A stretch of 64,000 nt of DNA from Gautieria morchelliformis. Lineage: Eukaryota > Basidiomycota > Agaricomycetes > Gomphales > Gomphaceae. A program made the position numbers and the translations under genes. The stretch is from positions 124,001 through 188,000 of the forward strand of contig WHVA01000001.1 in the NCBI GenBank assembly GCA_015179125.1, given 5' to 3'. Below the pieces are notes generated by a model. That model saw only the letters and a list, made by a program, of their open reading frames with translations, ran no database searches and was not told where the DNA came from. Of this stretch, positions 10,146 to 22,502 are shown piece by piece (the stretch's first letter is position 1; every line of letters starts with the position of its first letter).

Positions 10146-11925
10146 GGTCTGATAGAAGAACATCAAATGTAAAAGGATTAATACAAAGTAGAAGTATCGG
10201 ATAGCTATAGTTAGCTGCTCGGGCTAGTAATTGAGGCCTGCCAGCAATTGGTTATTACATCCGATTTTCCTGGGCGGAATATTGGTCTCCGAAATCCATT
10301 GAAACCTTGTCATCATGCACTTAACACTCATTGAGGACTCATAGTACGATGTCAGTAATGAACAACACATAAAAACACTGCCATAAAGCTCACTGATGTG
10401 TATTAATATGACGCATCTCCAGTGTGTTATTTATGAAGATGAGAACGCGAGAAGCGAGATGATATAAGAGATTTAGGCTGTCCAGCTCAATGCACAGAGT
10501 TTGCACGTGGCTGTAATTCTATAGCGATGCTGGATGATCTTGGAAGAGGTATCAGTTCGTGTCAACGTTGCTCGATGTGGCGACACGAGACAACTCTCAT
10601 TCGGGAGGCATGTCCTGAACGGCGTGGAAAGAAGTGGTATGAAGGGAGTATCGAATTTAAACTTGGAGTACAACAACGTGGTATCCGCGAGGCTGAGCAT
10701 TCGGTGTATCGGATGCGACGGTGATGCAGAGCTGTTTAGAATGACGACAGTGCCACCTAGCGAGAATAAACGGTACTGGTGTCCCTTGGTAACTGGTTGG
10801 CTCCAGAGCCAAATATAAGCAACATTATCCACATACACAGCACATTTCGTAAACACCGGATACTGATAATCCGGAGCGAAGTGAGGCTTCGTCGTGCGCG
10901 GCGACATCAGGAACCCACCAAACAAAGACAAACATGCACGCCGACTCCGTAGTTACAACGAGCAGCATGACACGGACACAGACACGGGCAAACCCTGACG
11001 CCGTCATTGCATGGTACGCACATGTCGTCCCTCTACTCCCTCGTCTTTCATAGCATTACGACGCATTTTACCCGTCCACTGCGATCGGTTCACCTCCCCT
11101 CACATGACACTAACAGCCTCCCCTCCCAGGCTTCTTATCACCCACCGTCCTCTCCAGCGCACGGGCATGAACTGCTCATGATGTTTCCGGCATGTCCGCC
11201 AGTGGTGGGGCGTGTGTGTATGTGCCGGGTGTAGAAACGGCCAGCAAGAGGAACGAGCAGAGTGTATGGTATTTCCCTTTTGCATATAAACAGACCGTCC
11301 ATCCTGCATGACGCCTTTACTGCCTTCTGCCCCACGTCTCGCCATCCATCCATCTGCCAGCATGACCCGGACCCAGACATAAACAGCGACCCTGGAGACG
11401 CGGATGGTATGTCCCGTTGCCCCGTCCCTCATGTCGCTTACCGAGCGCCACTCGCTGCTCCCTGGACTCCACCCTCCCGCCCCTCACGTCCTGCACCGCC
11501 CTCCCACCCGCACAGTGGGCCGCACCCGCACGACGCGCACGCCCACCGCGACACGGGGGGGCTTCCACGCGGAGGACGCGCGCTGCCCGTGCGAGGCGCG
11601 TGCGCGGGGCGAGCTCGAGAAGAATCGGCACCTGGAGCGTGAGCGTGGCCGCGGGACGTCCGCGTCGTTCGGCGTGCGTTTTTCGGCGACGGGGGCGGAG
11701 GCGGAGAAGGGGGCTCGCGCGCACTGAGAGGCGGGCGCACGTGCGATGATACGGACCCTCCCATACAGCGGGAGTACTTCAAGGTGGCACCCGCGTGGGA
11801 GTTCAGACCCGAGGCCGAAAGCCGGTTTCATGTCGGTGGGGAGCACGTGCACGGGATTGGCGCAGCGGGGTCCGGGGACGAGCCTCCCCGAAGCGGCGCA
11901 GGGGCCTGGGGCTGGGGCTGTAGAG
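10146..11925 (-). repeat. Unit R, inverted partial copy A'
   Basis: Reverse-complement match to 1-1,745, covering the GC-rich block and the upstream region but ending before the DUF6533 gene. Its distal end (10,146-10,690) also matches copy D (62,550-63,054). With copy B, which begins at 12,890 in the other orientation, it forms a large head-to-head inverted repeat around a unique GC-rich spacer at 11,925-12,890. Confidence 0.85.
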
Positions 11926-11935
11926 CGCGACCGAC
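11695..11935 (+). CDS. Conserved exon-like frame, copy A' (unknown)
   Basis: Counterpart of the minus-strand frame at 8-240. The motifs REYFKVAPAWEFRP, FHVGG and GDEPPRSG are in order, then a stop after WGWGC. The difference to the sister copy keeps the frame, including one 3-base indel. Family unknown; exon limits not fixed. Confidence 0.3.
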
Positions 11936-12889
11936 GTCGATGTGTCTTGGTGACGCTGTGTGTCTCGCCTGGGGGCCGCGTACGCGACGCACGTGAGCAC
12001 GTCCGCGTGTCGTCCCGCACATCCCCGCACCCCCGCATACACACGCCGCGGCCGCCCACAACAACTACAGCCGCACCGCAGCGCCACACACCCCCCGCGA
12101 GCCCCATTAGCCGCGCCCACCACCGGCGCCGCCAGCGCACCCTTACCTGCACCCTTGCCCATACCGGCCCCCCTGCCAGAGCCCCCCAGACCCCGCCGCC
12201 CGGCCCAATGTGTACCCCGCGCCCATCCTCCCCCCACACCCCGCCGCACGCGCACGCCTACCTGGGCTCGTCACACTCCCCGCGCCCGCATGCACACCTT
12301 GACCCGCCGCAGCACTTGAGCGCAAACGCAAACGCAAACGCATGGCACACCACACTCGCCTGCGCCGCAGGCTGTTACGGTCCCGGGGTGGGTGGGGCTG
12401 GTGCGGAGGTGCGGAGGTGCGGAGGTGCGGAGGTGACGAGTCTGGTGCCTGTGCAGTGGCATTAGGCGCATTTATTAAGGCTTTGGGTGTGTGGGATGCG
12501 TCGGTCGGTGTGTGGGTATGAGGTATGCGCAAAGTTGTAGTTCCCAGTCAGAGTCAGTAGATCACTTTACCGCACACGTGGTTTGCCACACGCCGCGCAA
12601 AGTACTCAGTTTGTTCATGTCGGATCACACCGCCACCACCACATCTCGATTCGGATCGATCTCGCCCGACAGCGCTAGTTCTGAACCGTGACGCGAACTC
12701 CTGACTCGGCTCAGGACCAGACTCTGCAACGGAGCCTGATTTATTTATGGACTAGGACGATACAGCGCGCTGTAATTGGAACCGTCGTGCAATCATGCAT
12801 CATGCGCACTGGCAGTCATGATGCACGACGACTGGCATTCGTGATGCGTCTGGAATATTAGGAGCAAGGCCAACATCATAGACGCCGAG
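11936..12889. other. GC-rich spacer with short tandem repeats
   Basis: Very C-rich on plus up to about 12,440, giving long proline/arginine frames on both strands that are compositional. It contains GCAAAC repeated three times (12,330-12,350) and GTGCGGAG repeated about four times (12,395-12,435). Near 12,790-12,830 there is an imperfect inverted repeat with arms CGTCGTGCA(A)TCATG. From 12,450 to 12,890 nothing is recognised. Confidence 0.5.
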
Positions 12890-13734
12890 TTAATTAAGCC
12901 TCACTTCGCTCCGGATTATCAGTATCCGGTGTTTACGAAATGCGATGGGGATGTGCTATGTATGTGGATAATGTCGCTTATATTTAGCTCTGGAGCCAAC
13001 CAGCTAACAAGGGACACCAGTACCATTTATTCTCGCTAGGTGGCACTGTCGTCATTCTAAACAGCTCTGCATCACCGTCACATCCGATACACCGAATGCT
13101 CAGCCTCGCGGATACCATGTTGTTGTACTCCAAGTTTAAATTCGATACTCCCTTCATACCACTTCTTTCCACGCCGTTCAGGACATGCCTCCCGAATGAG
13201 AGTTGTCTCGTGTCGCCACATCGAGCAATGTTGACACGAACTGATACCTCTTCCGAGATCATCCGGCATCGCTATTGAATTGCAGCCACGTGCAAACTCT
13301 GTGCATTGAGCTGGACAGGCTAGATCTCCCACATCATCTCGCTTGCTCGTGTTCTCATCTTCATAAATAACACACTGGAGATGCGACATCTCAATTCACA
13401 TCAGTGAGCTGTGTCGCAGTTGGTTTTCGTGTGTCGTTATGCTGACACCGCACTTCCAAGAACCCAAGGTTCAATTACTCGTCCGAGAAGACCACTGTAT
13501 CTGATGCTTCGCCCTTGTATTAATTATTTTACACATGACGTTCTTCTATCAGACCGGCCCACCTTGCAAATTGTGCGATGCTTCGCACTGATGGGATGTG
13601 AATCATATCTGTTGACCTGCAGCACCCATGTCGAGAATCTTATTTATACACCTTGCGCGATCTGCGACTCCACTCCCACATCGCTACGCACAACTCAGTC
13701 CCTCGTCTGCATTCCAGTCCTTCTTTCTTATATC

Positions 13735-15926
13735 ATGTCTCAGGCGGACCCCTCGGCTGAAATCCAGGCGCTATCGGACCTGTACGTATTTACCACATTG
13801 TGTGAGATGCAGAAGAACTTACCTAAACTAGCTTTGCGTTCAACTTTACCATGGTAGCAGCGCTTGGTATGCGTCCACGACCCCTATCTAATTCCATGAT
13901 TTCCATAGCTTGTTATACAGCACTGCTCATCTATGACACTCTGCTCACTCTGCCATCTGAGATCAAGCACATTTGGTGCAAGACTGTCAAAATCGGCACC
14001 ATTCTCTATTTATTCTCTCGTTACCTGCTCATGGCTTTTTATGTTCTTGCCATATATGACAGTTTCTCTAACCTGTCCGTTGAGGTATATTACGACAACA
14101 CTCTCATGTGTAACACCCTTACTGATTGGAATGAGTATCTAGTATGAGTTGCATTCTTTATGAACAAGCAACCTAGAGACTCATATATTCAAAGGAAATG
14201 TAATACTATAACTCACCTAGGTCGTGCTTTACAAGTTCCTTATGTGATTGGTGTACAGGGTGAGTGATTATACCCATATATTTCTCAGGCAGAAGGCTCA
14301 ACACATTTTATTATCTAGGCCTTCTGCTAGCTCGCACCTATGCTATCTCCCTTCAGAATCAAAAGGTTTTGGGTGTTCTTGGGCTGCTCATTCTTAGCCC
14401 TACTATCATTATTGTGGTATGTCCCTGTGCAGACTTTGTGTAAATAGCATAAATTCATTTCACTGGATATAGTACTTGTCTGTTTTGGACCATTGCAATC
14501 TCACTAGTTCGCAATTTAATACATTGACTTTGTCAGTACTGACTAGTGTTATTGGATTCTAGAGGGGTATTTCCTAGGGGCATGCATCATCATCAATGGA
14601 TTATCCTCCTAGGGGCATACACCATCATCAATGGATTATCCACCTAGGGGCACACAGCATCATCATTGACATCATTAGTGATGTATGCACTCCTAATCCA
14701 ATGTTCCATAGGGGTTTACCCCTGTTCACCACTGTATAAGTAGCTAGGACTTTAGCTACAACAAATCATTGGTTTCAGCCCATTCACTCACATTGTTGAG
14801 TCCAGTTGAGTGAGTTAACAGTGTCCTCACTATCAGTCTCAAGTTCTTTTCCCTACATCTCCTGCACTCGAGTTAATGTGCAGACTCCTCCCGGTCCTTC
14901 CCATCATGGCAAGGCAATGAAATAACGAAATAACAACTAGGACTTTCTGCTTAGATTTATACTAACAAATTCTTCAGGTGTAAGATCTAGGGGTCTGTAT
15001 TTGTCTGATTTGTCTCTGAATACCTTTGACAGGGAATACCATTGCTAATGTTACTGTAATCCTTTTTGACACTGGAGTTGTGATGGTAACCATTCTGAGC
15101 TCAATTCAAACCCTCAGGCCTTGGCGGAAAGGAGAGATTTGGGATAAGAAATCTCTCATTAGTCTAATGATTCACCAAGGTGAGCATACAACATATTGCT
15201 TATATCTATGGACATATCACTAATCTACAGGTAAGGCTTGGTGAGATATGGGTATGAAACATTATTCCTAAGATATTGCATATGTTGATTCATATTTAGA
15301 TTTGTGCTTACAATTACTTTGGCTGATACGGTCACAACAAGGGTATTGTTATTTACAAAGACATTGAACTTTGAGGACTTACTCATCTTCTTTTACATTT
15401 CAGGGATTGAGGGTTCGTAATAACATTCATCATGATAAAAGAATGGCTAACTAAAGCGGCTTTATGGCATAAAGCCAAGCCTTCCAGGCATCTTAGCCTA
15501 CCCTCAGAACAGGTATCTTCTCACCAATTTAAGAAGAAAGACATGTGACTGTACTAACACTGCACATACAGCTTGTCGATAATTATTATCTGCCGGCTCC
15601 ATCTAACTCTCAAAGAGAGACACAGTTGACTTAACAGCCCCTCACTACCCTCTCTTTCATTCACAAGCTTCAAAGCAGCCAGAAAAAGTGTTCACACTGC
15701 TATAGTGGCTGAATTTGGGAACCCTCATTTGAGCCAGGGACTTGGCACTGAGACAATGGAGGACACCATGGCTGATCAGGAAAACCAGCAGCCACCTGAA
15801 GAGGCTCGGTCAGCTGGGATAGAGTTGGATGTGTTTCCTTGGGTGACTGGACATCCTGGAGATGTAGAAATGGCTGGGCAGATCACATCTGGTGAGCAGT
15901 CAGCATCTCTTTCAGGCGCTGGTTAA
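13735..15926 (+). CDS. DUF6533-type membrane protein gene, copy B (LTR in intron)
   Basis: Same exon plan as copy A: start MSQADPSAEIQALSD at 13,735, then YDTLLTLPSEIKHIW near 13,930, a helix exon ARTYAISLQNQKVLGVLGLL (14,330-14,410), a further exon with VTVILFDTGVVMVTILSSIQ (15,040-15,170) and the C-terminal exon ending at 15,926. The 389-bp solo LTR at 14,547-14,935 lies between the third and fourth recognised exons, in sequence that is intronic in copies A and C, so the coding exons are not broken. Whether it is spliced correctly is not known. Confidence 0.6.
14547..14935. mobile_element. Solo LTR, 389 bp, TSD ACTAG
   Basis: Begins TGTTATTGGA, ends GAAATAACA, with ACTAG on each side (14,542-14,546 and 14,936-14,940). 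Copies A (about 2,727) and C (about 34,910) have a single ACTAG without the insert. It contains three about 35-bp tandem units with CCTAGGGGCAT...CATCATCAATGGATTAT (14,572-14,665) and a CTGTATAAGTAG promoter-like motif near 14,735. Size and the TGTTA...TAACA ends resemble copia LTRs, but no internal region is present to confirm the superfamily. Confidence 0.88.
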
Positions 15927-16145
15927 TGGTTCCATAGGATCTGGAAGAACAGCAGAGGCTTAATAATAGCATCCAAGCTAAGCCATCATAGCCACAATTC
16001 CAATACAAACCCACTAGCAGAGCAACATGCAGCAACTTATGTGGCTATCTGCTCACTCTGGCAAACCCATACACTCAAAAAACCATGGATACATATATAT
16101 TCTGTGACATTTCAAATTTGACTTTCTTCATAATTTATTCAACTT

Positions 16146-16478
16146 GTGGTGGCCTGTGGGGCCTTGCATGTTTGTGAGTGGTTTAGGGAAAATGGCAGGC
16201 ATCTGGCAAGATGCCTGCCTGCAAATCAAGGCTCAACCATGACAGACAAAGTGTTTACCCAATCGAGTTCACTTGGTCCGTGCCTACACTGGCTTGAGCT
16301 CATAGACTGTGAAGATATAACAGGCAACCCCTTAATCGCTTATATTGAGGTGAGGCAGGTGTCAGGGCATGTGGAGGACTTCCAGTTATTGGTGAGTGGG
16401 TGTCCAGGAGTGGAAGACAAGCACCTGGCTGAAATATCCCATTTTGTAATTGTTGAGGGGGTTGATGATTATCCTTAA
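16146..16478 (+). CDS. Conserved open frame in unit R, copy B (unknown)
   Basis: The 110-codon counterpart of 3,940-4,272, same frame and same terminal DDYP-stop. No domain is recognised and coding status is doubtful. Confidence 0.22.
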   Translation: MVACGALHVCEWFRENGRHLARCLPANQGSTMTDKVFTQSSSLGPCLHWLELIDCEDITGNPLIAYIEVRQVSGHVEDFQLLVSGCPGVEDKHLAEISHFVIVEGVDDYP

Positions 16479-16990
16479 TATACTGAGGAATATTCAAACC
16501 CTCTTTAACAAATATTGAATATTCATCTAACATCACAACCATAAATTGAAATTTATTCTGTAAATTGCCTGCAATGGCAGAACTGGCAGAAGAAGGCCTT
16601 TCTACCGAGTGTGGCAGAATATGGCAGAAAAGGTTTAGTGGCATACCATATATCTACACTAAAACCATGGGACGAAGACAGATGCTACAGCAGATGTGAC
16701 AGATGCCCTGTGTGGCTGACATCAGGGTCAGTAGACATCAGCCATGCTCAGTGCTGCCTCTAAATCCTGATGTTCGTGCATATAAATGTCCTCTTCATAT
16801 ATCTGCAGTGCTTGGCCTTGATCAGCACCTTTTTGTGCTTCAAGATCATATACCTGCGCTGCAGTGATCTCACTTCCTTCCAGTTCAGAATTGATAGAGT
16901 CATAGATTTACTGGTAGAGTATAGACATGGCCGATAGCTCAAGGCCAGATAACACAAGAGGAAAATGACTTGAAGTTCAACTCAAGACTT

Positions 16991-17116
16991 TGTCATGACC
17001 ATGCAGTTCCGACTTCCGACACTCTGTTCCACTCGCATTCCAACCCTCTGATAATGTTATGTATCGGAAATCCCGGAGGTTGGACCTAGAAAGGACAATG
17101 GCTTCAACTTATGTGA
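16991..17116. mobile_element. Two abutting gypsy LTR fragments in opposite directions
   Basis: 16,991-17,054 is the first 64 bp of a plus-strand LTR (TGTCATGACC). At 17,055 begins TGTTATGTATCGG, the terminal part of an LTR on the minus strand, running to about 17,113. Copy C has the identical junction (36,972-37,035 then 37,036 on), so the nested insertion is ancestral to B and C and absent from A. Confidence 0.8.
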
Positions 17117-17263
17117 GTACTGCGTTCAAGAGCCCAGATGGGGCTGCAGCTTTGTAAGGGCCCATTTTGCCGATTGTGCATTGGATTTGCCCATCAGTTA
17201 TCTGCGCATACTCAAACACAGGCTCTGGAAATGGCGTGTTGGGTTCCTGCTGGAGTTGTAAGG
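17117..17263 (-). pseudogene. LINE reverse-transcriptase fragment
   Basis: Closely matches 42,021-42,167, the part of a LINE RT gene with the TDGQIQ and IGKMGPYKAAGPSG motifs. It is short, bounded by an LTR fragment on one side and a gypsy pol fragment on the other, and carries no start or stop of its own. Confidence 0.7.
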
Positions 17264-17267
17264 CATG

Positions 17268-18282
17268 ACAACCCACTCAAAAGCACCGTAGTGGGTGTGG
17301 AAGGTGGTTTTCCACTTGTCACCTTCACAGATGCGGACAAGGTGATAAGTGTGCCAGAGGTCAATTTTGGTGTAGATCTTCGCTCTGTGGGGAGTGTCGA
17401 GAAGGTCAGAAATGCGCGGAAGTGGATATTTATCCTTCTTAGTGAGGGCGTTAAGTCCGCGAAGATCATTGCAGAGGTGGAGAGATCCATCCTTCTTCTT
17501 CTTGACGAAAAGGGCCAGAGTGCCATGTGGAGACAGTGATGGGTGGATGAAGCCCATGTTGAGATGTTCATCAATGAACTCTCAGAGAGTCTGGAGTTCA
17601 CTTTGCAAAAGGGAGTAGATCGGTCCAAGGGGCAGAGATGCTCCTTCTTCCAAATCTATCTTCAAATTGTAAGGTCAATGTTCACCAGGTTTATCGGCTT
17701 TGGCCTTGTTGAACATCTCCGGGAAGTTGTGATATTCTTCTGGAACTAAGCTCATGTCGACCGGAGCGAAAGTCAAGGTGGAACAAGCCTTGACTGAAGC
17801 TGAAGTGGAGAGATGAATCTGAAAGACAGTCGAATATTCTTGCCATTGCAATATGTGGAAAGCAGTTGCGGAAACAAGAGCAATTCGAAGAGCTTCGAGG
17901 GACAGAGTTGCTAAAGCGGGACCGGAGTGCGGAACTGAATCCGCGAGCGGAGTTGCAGAAGAGGTTTTAGCCATCTTTGTGGACGACGTTGGAATAGACG
18001 GAAGATGATCCGGGGTACAGAACTGTATCTGACCCAATGCCCAGTTAATTGACGGATTAGAGTGGGTGAGCCAATTGTGTCCTAGTACAATGGAACAGCT
18101 AGCATCTAGCGGAGTAATGTAAAACATAACTTCATGGTTGTCCCCAGTAGCGAAAAGGATAGACAGGTCTACGACTTGTGATATTGCCTTATTGGATGAC
18201 CCATAGAAAAGGCAGAGCAGAATTGTCCGAATATTGCGGGTCGGAAGCTTATGCTTCAAAACAAAGTCAGAGTCAAGGAAAC
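17268..18282 (-). pseudogene. Gypsy protease-RT fragment (antisense)
   Basis: Read on minus from 18,282: LDSDFVLKHKLPTRNI (just after the protease active site), VLGHNWLTHSNPSINW, then RT N-terminal motifs KKKDGSLHL and RGLNALTKKDKYPLP and IYTKIDLW down to about 17,268. It is homologous to 20,553-21,545 of the element next door but has frameshifts. The 5' LTR of the gypsy element at 18,283 is inserted directly at its end. Confidence 0.88.
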
Positions 18283-18926
18283 TGTTACGACCGTTCATTT
18301 CCGACTTCCGACCTTCAGTTCCGCAACACTTTCCGCCCCTCCGATATTTCTGACATTCCGCCCCTTGTTCTATTCCCTTGTTCTTTCGACTCTATTACTC
18401 GGACCCACCGGACCCGCTTCATCGTTCATCAAGACCATATGTCTGGCCCTCCTTGTGTTTCGTTGTCAGATATGTTTTCCCGACCCCGTGTTCTTTGCCA
18501 TTGTTTTACCTTACCCTGAACCCCCCTTGTACTCCCATTGTTCCCAATTAGTTAGTTCCCACGCATTGTGTACTCGACTTTCGCTTCCCCCGGAATTTGC
18601 TTAGTACCATCCCATTACCTGTTGTCTCAGCTCTTTGTATAAAAGCCTGTCATGTATCTGCAATCAGATAATCACCTTCAATACTTGATTTCCTTTGCTC
18701 TATCTCCTGTTCTTAGCACAGTGAGTCTAACAAGACCTTGGTCTCTCCGCCTTCCATCTTCTGCCTCCATTCTGCCTCAAGTTCTGACCAACCTTTAGTT
18801 CAGTACTTTCTGACTTCCGACTCATTTCTGAAATACCTAGGACGATAGTTCATTGGGGGCGCAACCTATAAGTTGAAGCTGCTGTCCTTTCCAGTTCCGA
18901 CTTAGCGGAAATCTCGATACGTAACA
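18283..18926 (+). repeat. Gypsy 5' LTR (644 bp)
   Basis: TGTTACGACC...GATACGTAACA. It contains a TGTATAAAAG TATA-like motif near 18,636 and many TTCCGAC words. The downstream leader 18,927-18,960 holds the primer-binding region. The preceding five bases (GAAAC) cannot be checked as a target duplication because the 3' LTR is missing. Confidence 0.9.
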
Positions 18927-18960
18927 GTATTATCTGATTCCCGCCCGATAACTATCACTA

Positions 18961-20369
18961 TGCCTCCTCGTACCACAGCTACTTCAGCTCGAGCAGGAGC
19001 TGTCGAAGCTCTCTCTTGCTTTGGCAGTCTCAGATCTGCAGCACCAAGGCACGCGGAACCTTAAGGCAGCTCTCGTACAGACAATGAGCTCTCCGATGCC
19101 ATTCCGCCACGTTTCGAAGAAGTTCCCGACACTAATCCCGACTATGACGGGAACTCGACGAGCAGCAGCGGCGAACAAACAGCAGCGTCGTTCTGGCGCC
19201 TAGCTCCACCACCACCACCTCCACCAGGGCCACCTCCAGGAGGCCCACCCGGTGGTACCCCAGGCGGTCCTCCCGGCGGTCCTCCACCTCCAATCCCACC
19301 TCAAATTCCCGCCAACCCAGTTCCACCCGTGCCAGTTCCGGATCTTGCACAAGCTATCGCCATGCTAGCCGGCCAACTTCAGCGCCCGGCCCAAGCACCA
19401 TCACCCCCCAAGAACAAAGTCCGTGAACCAGATCAGTTCGACGGTTCCGACCCCAAGAAGCTCCAGCCATTTTTGGTCCAGCTTCAACTCAACTTCCGCG
19501 ATCGTCCCGATGCCTTTCCCGACGACGAACGAAAGGTCAATTACGCCCTTTCCTATCTCCGAGGCACGGCTCTTGACTACTTTGAACCCGCCCTCATGGA
19601 TCCGTTCGCCCTTGTCGATTGGGCTGACGATTACCACAACTTCGTTTCCAAACTCCGCGGCAACTTCGGACCATTTGATATGGAAGCTGATGTGGAAAAT
19701 GAACTCGATAAGCTTCGTATGAAAGACATTCATAAGATAGCTAAATATATTGTCACATTCCAGCAGCTTGCTCCTCAAGTCCAATGGGGAGAAGCAGCAC
19801 TCCGACACCAATTCTACATGGGCTTGCCATCCCAGATCAAGGATGAAATTGCCCGCGTCGGAAAACCCGCCACCCTTACCGATCTCCGCAACCTAGCCCA
19901 ATCCATCAATTCGCGCTACTGGGAAAGACATTCCGAGATTGCTCGAGAAACCTCCGCCCAGAGCAAGAACGACAAGTCTTCCGACAAGAAGTCTGACAAA
20001 GACAAGAAGAAGACCAATTCCGGAAACAACAACTCCGGAAACAACAACAGCAACAACAACAGTTCCGGCTCCAACTCTGGCAACCGGAACAACAACTCCA
20101 CCCCTCGCAACAACCAGGACTCTGGTTCCAACACCAATGCCCGGAAGAGCACTCTGGACCTTTCCGACAAACTTGGGAAGGACGGAAAACTAACCCCTGT
20201 AGAACACCAGCGTCGCATGGACAACAACCTTTGCCTTTTCTGCGGCAAAGGCGGTCACGTCGCTCGCGACTGCACCCAAGCTTCCGCTTCCGCTGCTAAG
20301 GCCAAGGGCTACGCAGCGAAGACGGAAGAGAAATCCGAAGCGGCCCCCACTACGGATGCAAAACAATAG
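18961..20369 (+). pseudogene. gag: Gypsy Gag polyprotein (5' frameshifted)
   Basis: The likely start MPPRTTATSARAGA at 18,961 is followed by a frame break near 19,030-19,060. From there the frame is open through a proline-rich stretch (about 19,200-19,330), a capsid region (FDGSDPKKLQPFLVQLQ at 19,437), an Asn/Ser-rich linker (20,010-20,130) and a zinc knuckle CLFCGKGGHVARDC (20,230), with a stop at 20,367. Gag forms the virus-like particle and packages RNA. The intact part is over 400 residues, near the family norm. Confidence 0.85.
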
Positions 20370-22500
20370 TCAGCAGTCCTCCAGCCTCCGCACGAGCTGA
20401 GGGCTGTGTTGACCCCATTCGTGCGACAAACGAGGTTAAACTCAATGCATCCGCTCTTTCGTCCTCCGACACCCTCTCTGTTCCGCTCACTTCCGACACC
20501 ATTTCCGCACCCCCATTTACAGCATTGATCGACTCCGGTTCGACTCATTGTTTCCTCGATTCCGACTTTGTTTTGAAACATAAACTTCCGACCCGCAACA
20601 TTCCGACAATTCTGCTCCGCCTTTTTGACGGGTCATCCAACACGGCAATTTCCCAAGTCGTGGACCTGTCTATCCGTTTTGCTACTGGGGACAACCATGA
20701 AGTTACGTTTTACGTTACTCTGCTAGATGCTAGTTGTTCCGTTGTACTAGGACACAATTGGCTCACCCGATATAATCCGTCAATTAACTGGGCATTGGGT
20801 CAAATACAGTTCCGTACCCCGGATCAACTTCCGTCTATTCCGACGTCATCCGCAAAGATGGTTCAAGCCTCTTCTGCAACTCCGCTCGTGGCTTCAGTTC
20901 TGCACTCCGGTCCTGCTTTAGCACCTCCGCCCCTCGAAGCTCCTCGAATTGTGCTCGCTTCCGCCACCGCTTTCCTTGTATTGCAACGGCAAGAAGACAC
21001 GACTGTTTTCCAGCTTCACCTCTCCGATTCGGCTCCAGTCAAGGCTCGTTCCGCCTCGACTTCCGCTCCGGTCGACATGAGCTCAGTTCCGGAAGAATAT
21101 CATGACTTCCCGGATGTGTTCAATAAGGCCAAAGCCGATAAACCTGCTGAACATCGACCCTATGATTTGAAGATAGATTTGGAAGAAGGAGCATCTCCAC
21201 CCCTTGGACCGATCTACTCCCTTTCGCAAAGTGAACTCCAAACTCTCCGCGAGTTCGTCGATGAACATCTCAGCATGTGCTTTATCCGCCCTTTGCTGTC
21301 TCCGCACGGTGCTCCGGTCCTTTTCGTCAAGAAGAAGGATGGATCTCTCCGCCTCTGCGTCGATTTCCGCGGACTCAATGCCCTCACTAAGAAGGACAAA
21401 TGTCTGCTTCCATGCATTTCCAATCTACTCGACACTCCCCGCAGGGCGAAGATCTACACCAAAATTGACCTCCAGCACACTTATCACCTTGTCCGCATCC
21501 GGGAAGGTGACGAGTGGAAAACCACTTTCCGCAGCCGCTACGGTGCTTTTGAGTGGGTTGTCATGCCTTTCCGTCTAACCAATGCTCCTGCCGCTTTTCA
21601 GCGATTCATGAACGACGTATTTTCCGACCTTCTCAACGTATGCGTCCTAGTCTACATTGACGACATCCTCATCTATTCCAACACACCGGAAAAACATCGG
21701 GAACATGTCCGCAAAGTACTCCGCTGTCTATGCAAACATCATCTCTACGCAAAAGCAGAGAGATGTGAATGGCATCGCGACACGGTCGAATACCTCGGCT
21801 ACATCCTCTCCCCTACGGGTCGTACCATGGCAGAGGACAAGGTCAAGGCAATTCAAGAATGGCCAGAACCCCGACGTGTTAAGGATGTACAGTCTTTCCT
21901 TGGCTTCGCCAACTTTTACCCACGTTTCATTTACAATTTTTCCGACATTGCTGTTCCGCTCACACGTCTCACCAGAAAGGGTGCCCCATGGAATTTCATT
22001 CCGGAATGCTGTTCCGCATTTGAAGCCCTCAAATCGGCCTTCACTACAGCTCCTATTCTTGGTTTCTGGATTCCTGATGCCCAACTTGTACTCGAAACCG
22101 ACGCTTCCGACTACGCGCTAGCCGCAATCCTTTCTATCATTTCCCCCGACGACGGAGAAATTCATCCGATCGCTTTTCATTCCCGCACTGTTTCCGCCCC
22201 GGAACTCAACTATGACATCCACGATAAGGAACTACTTGCGATCTTCGAAGCCTTCAAAATTTGGCGACACTACCTCGAAGGTCCAACCTATCCGATCGAC
22301 GTTGTAACGGATCATAAAAACCTTGAGTATTTTGCGACTACTAAGATTTTGACTCACTGTCAAGTCCACTGGTCTGAATATCTCTCACAGTTCAACATGG
22401 GGATCCGCTTCCACTTCGGAAAGCTCAGAGCCAACCCTGACGTGCTCACTAGACATTGGGACGTCTACCCAAAAGAGGGAAGTAGCGACTATGCCGGCGT
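20370..22500 (+). pseudogene. pol: Gypsy Pol, first part: protease, RT, RNase H
   Basis: Pol lies in the -1 frame relative to gag. In order: the aspartic protease motif IDSGSTHCFLD (20,525), VLGHNWLTRYNPSINW, RT palm motifs (DFRGLNALTKKDK at 21,360; VYIDDILIYS with the YIDD active site at 21,652) and RNase H (LETDASDYALAAIL at 22,092; HDKELLAIFEAF at 22,220). It ends with DYAGV at 22,500, exactly at the TA target of the insertion. Beyond this the reading frame runs into the inserted terminal repeat and stops at 22,618, which is not native sequence. Confidence 0.92.
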
Positions 22501-22502
22501 TA

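Larger units (their letters stand above)
12890..17055 (+). repeat. Unit R, copy B
   Basis: Direct copy of about 1,000-5,310, with a 389-bp solo LTR inserted in the DUF6533 gene, without the 4,513-5,001 LTR, and with a roughly 90-bp deletion near 13,455 relative to copy A. It ends in the first 64 bp of the same gypsy LTR that follows copy A, cut by a second LTR fragment in the opposite direction at 17,055. Confidence 0.88.

Noticed and set aside
21083-21435. Minus-strand frames inside the gypsy RT region
   Set aside because: They are shadows of the plus-strand pol frame, which has recognisable RT motifs.
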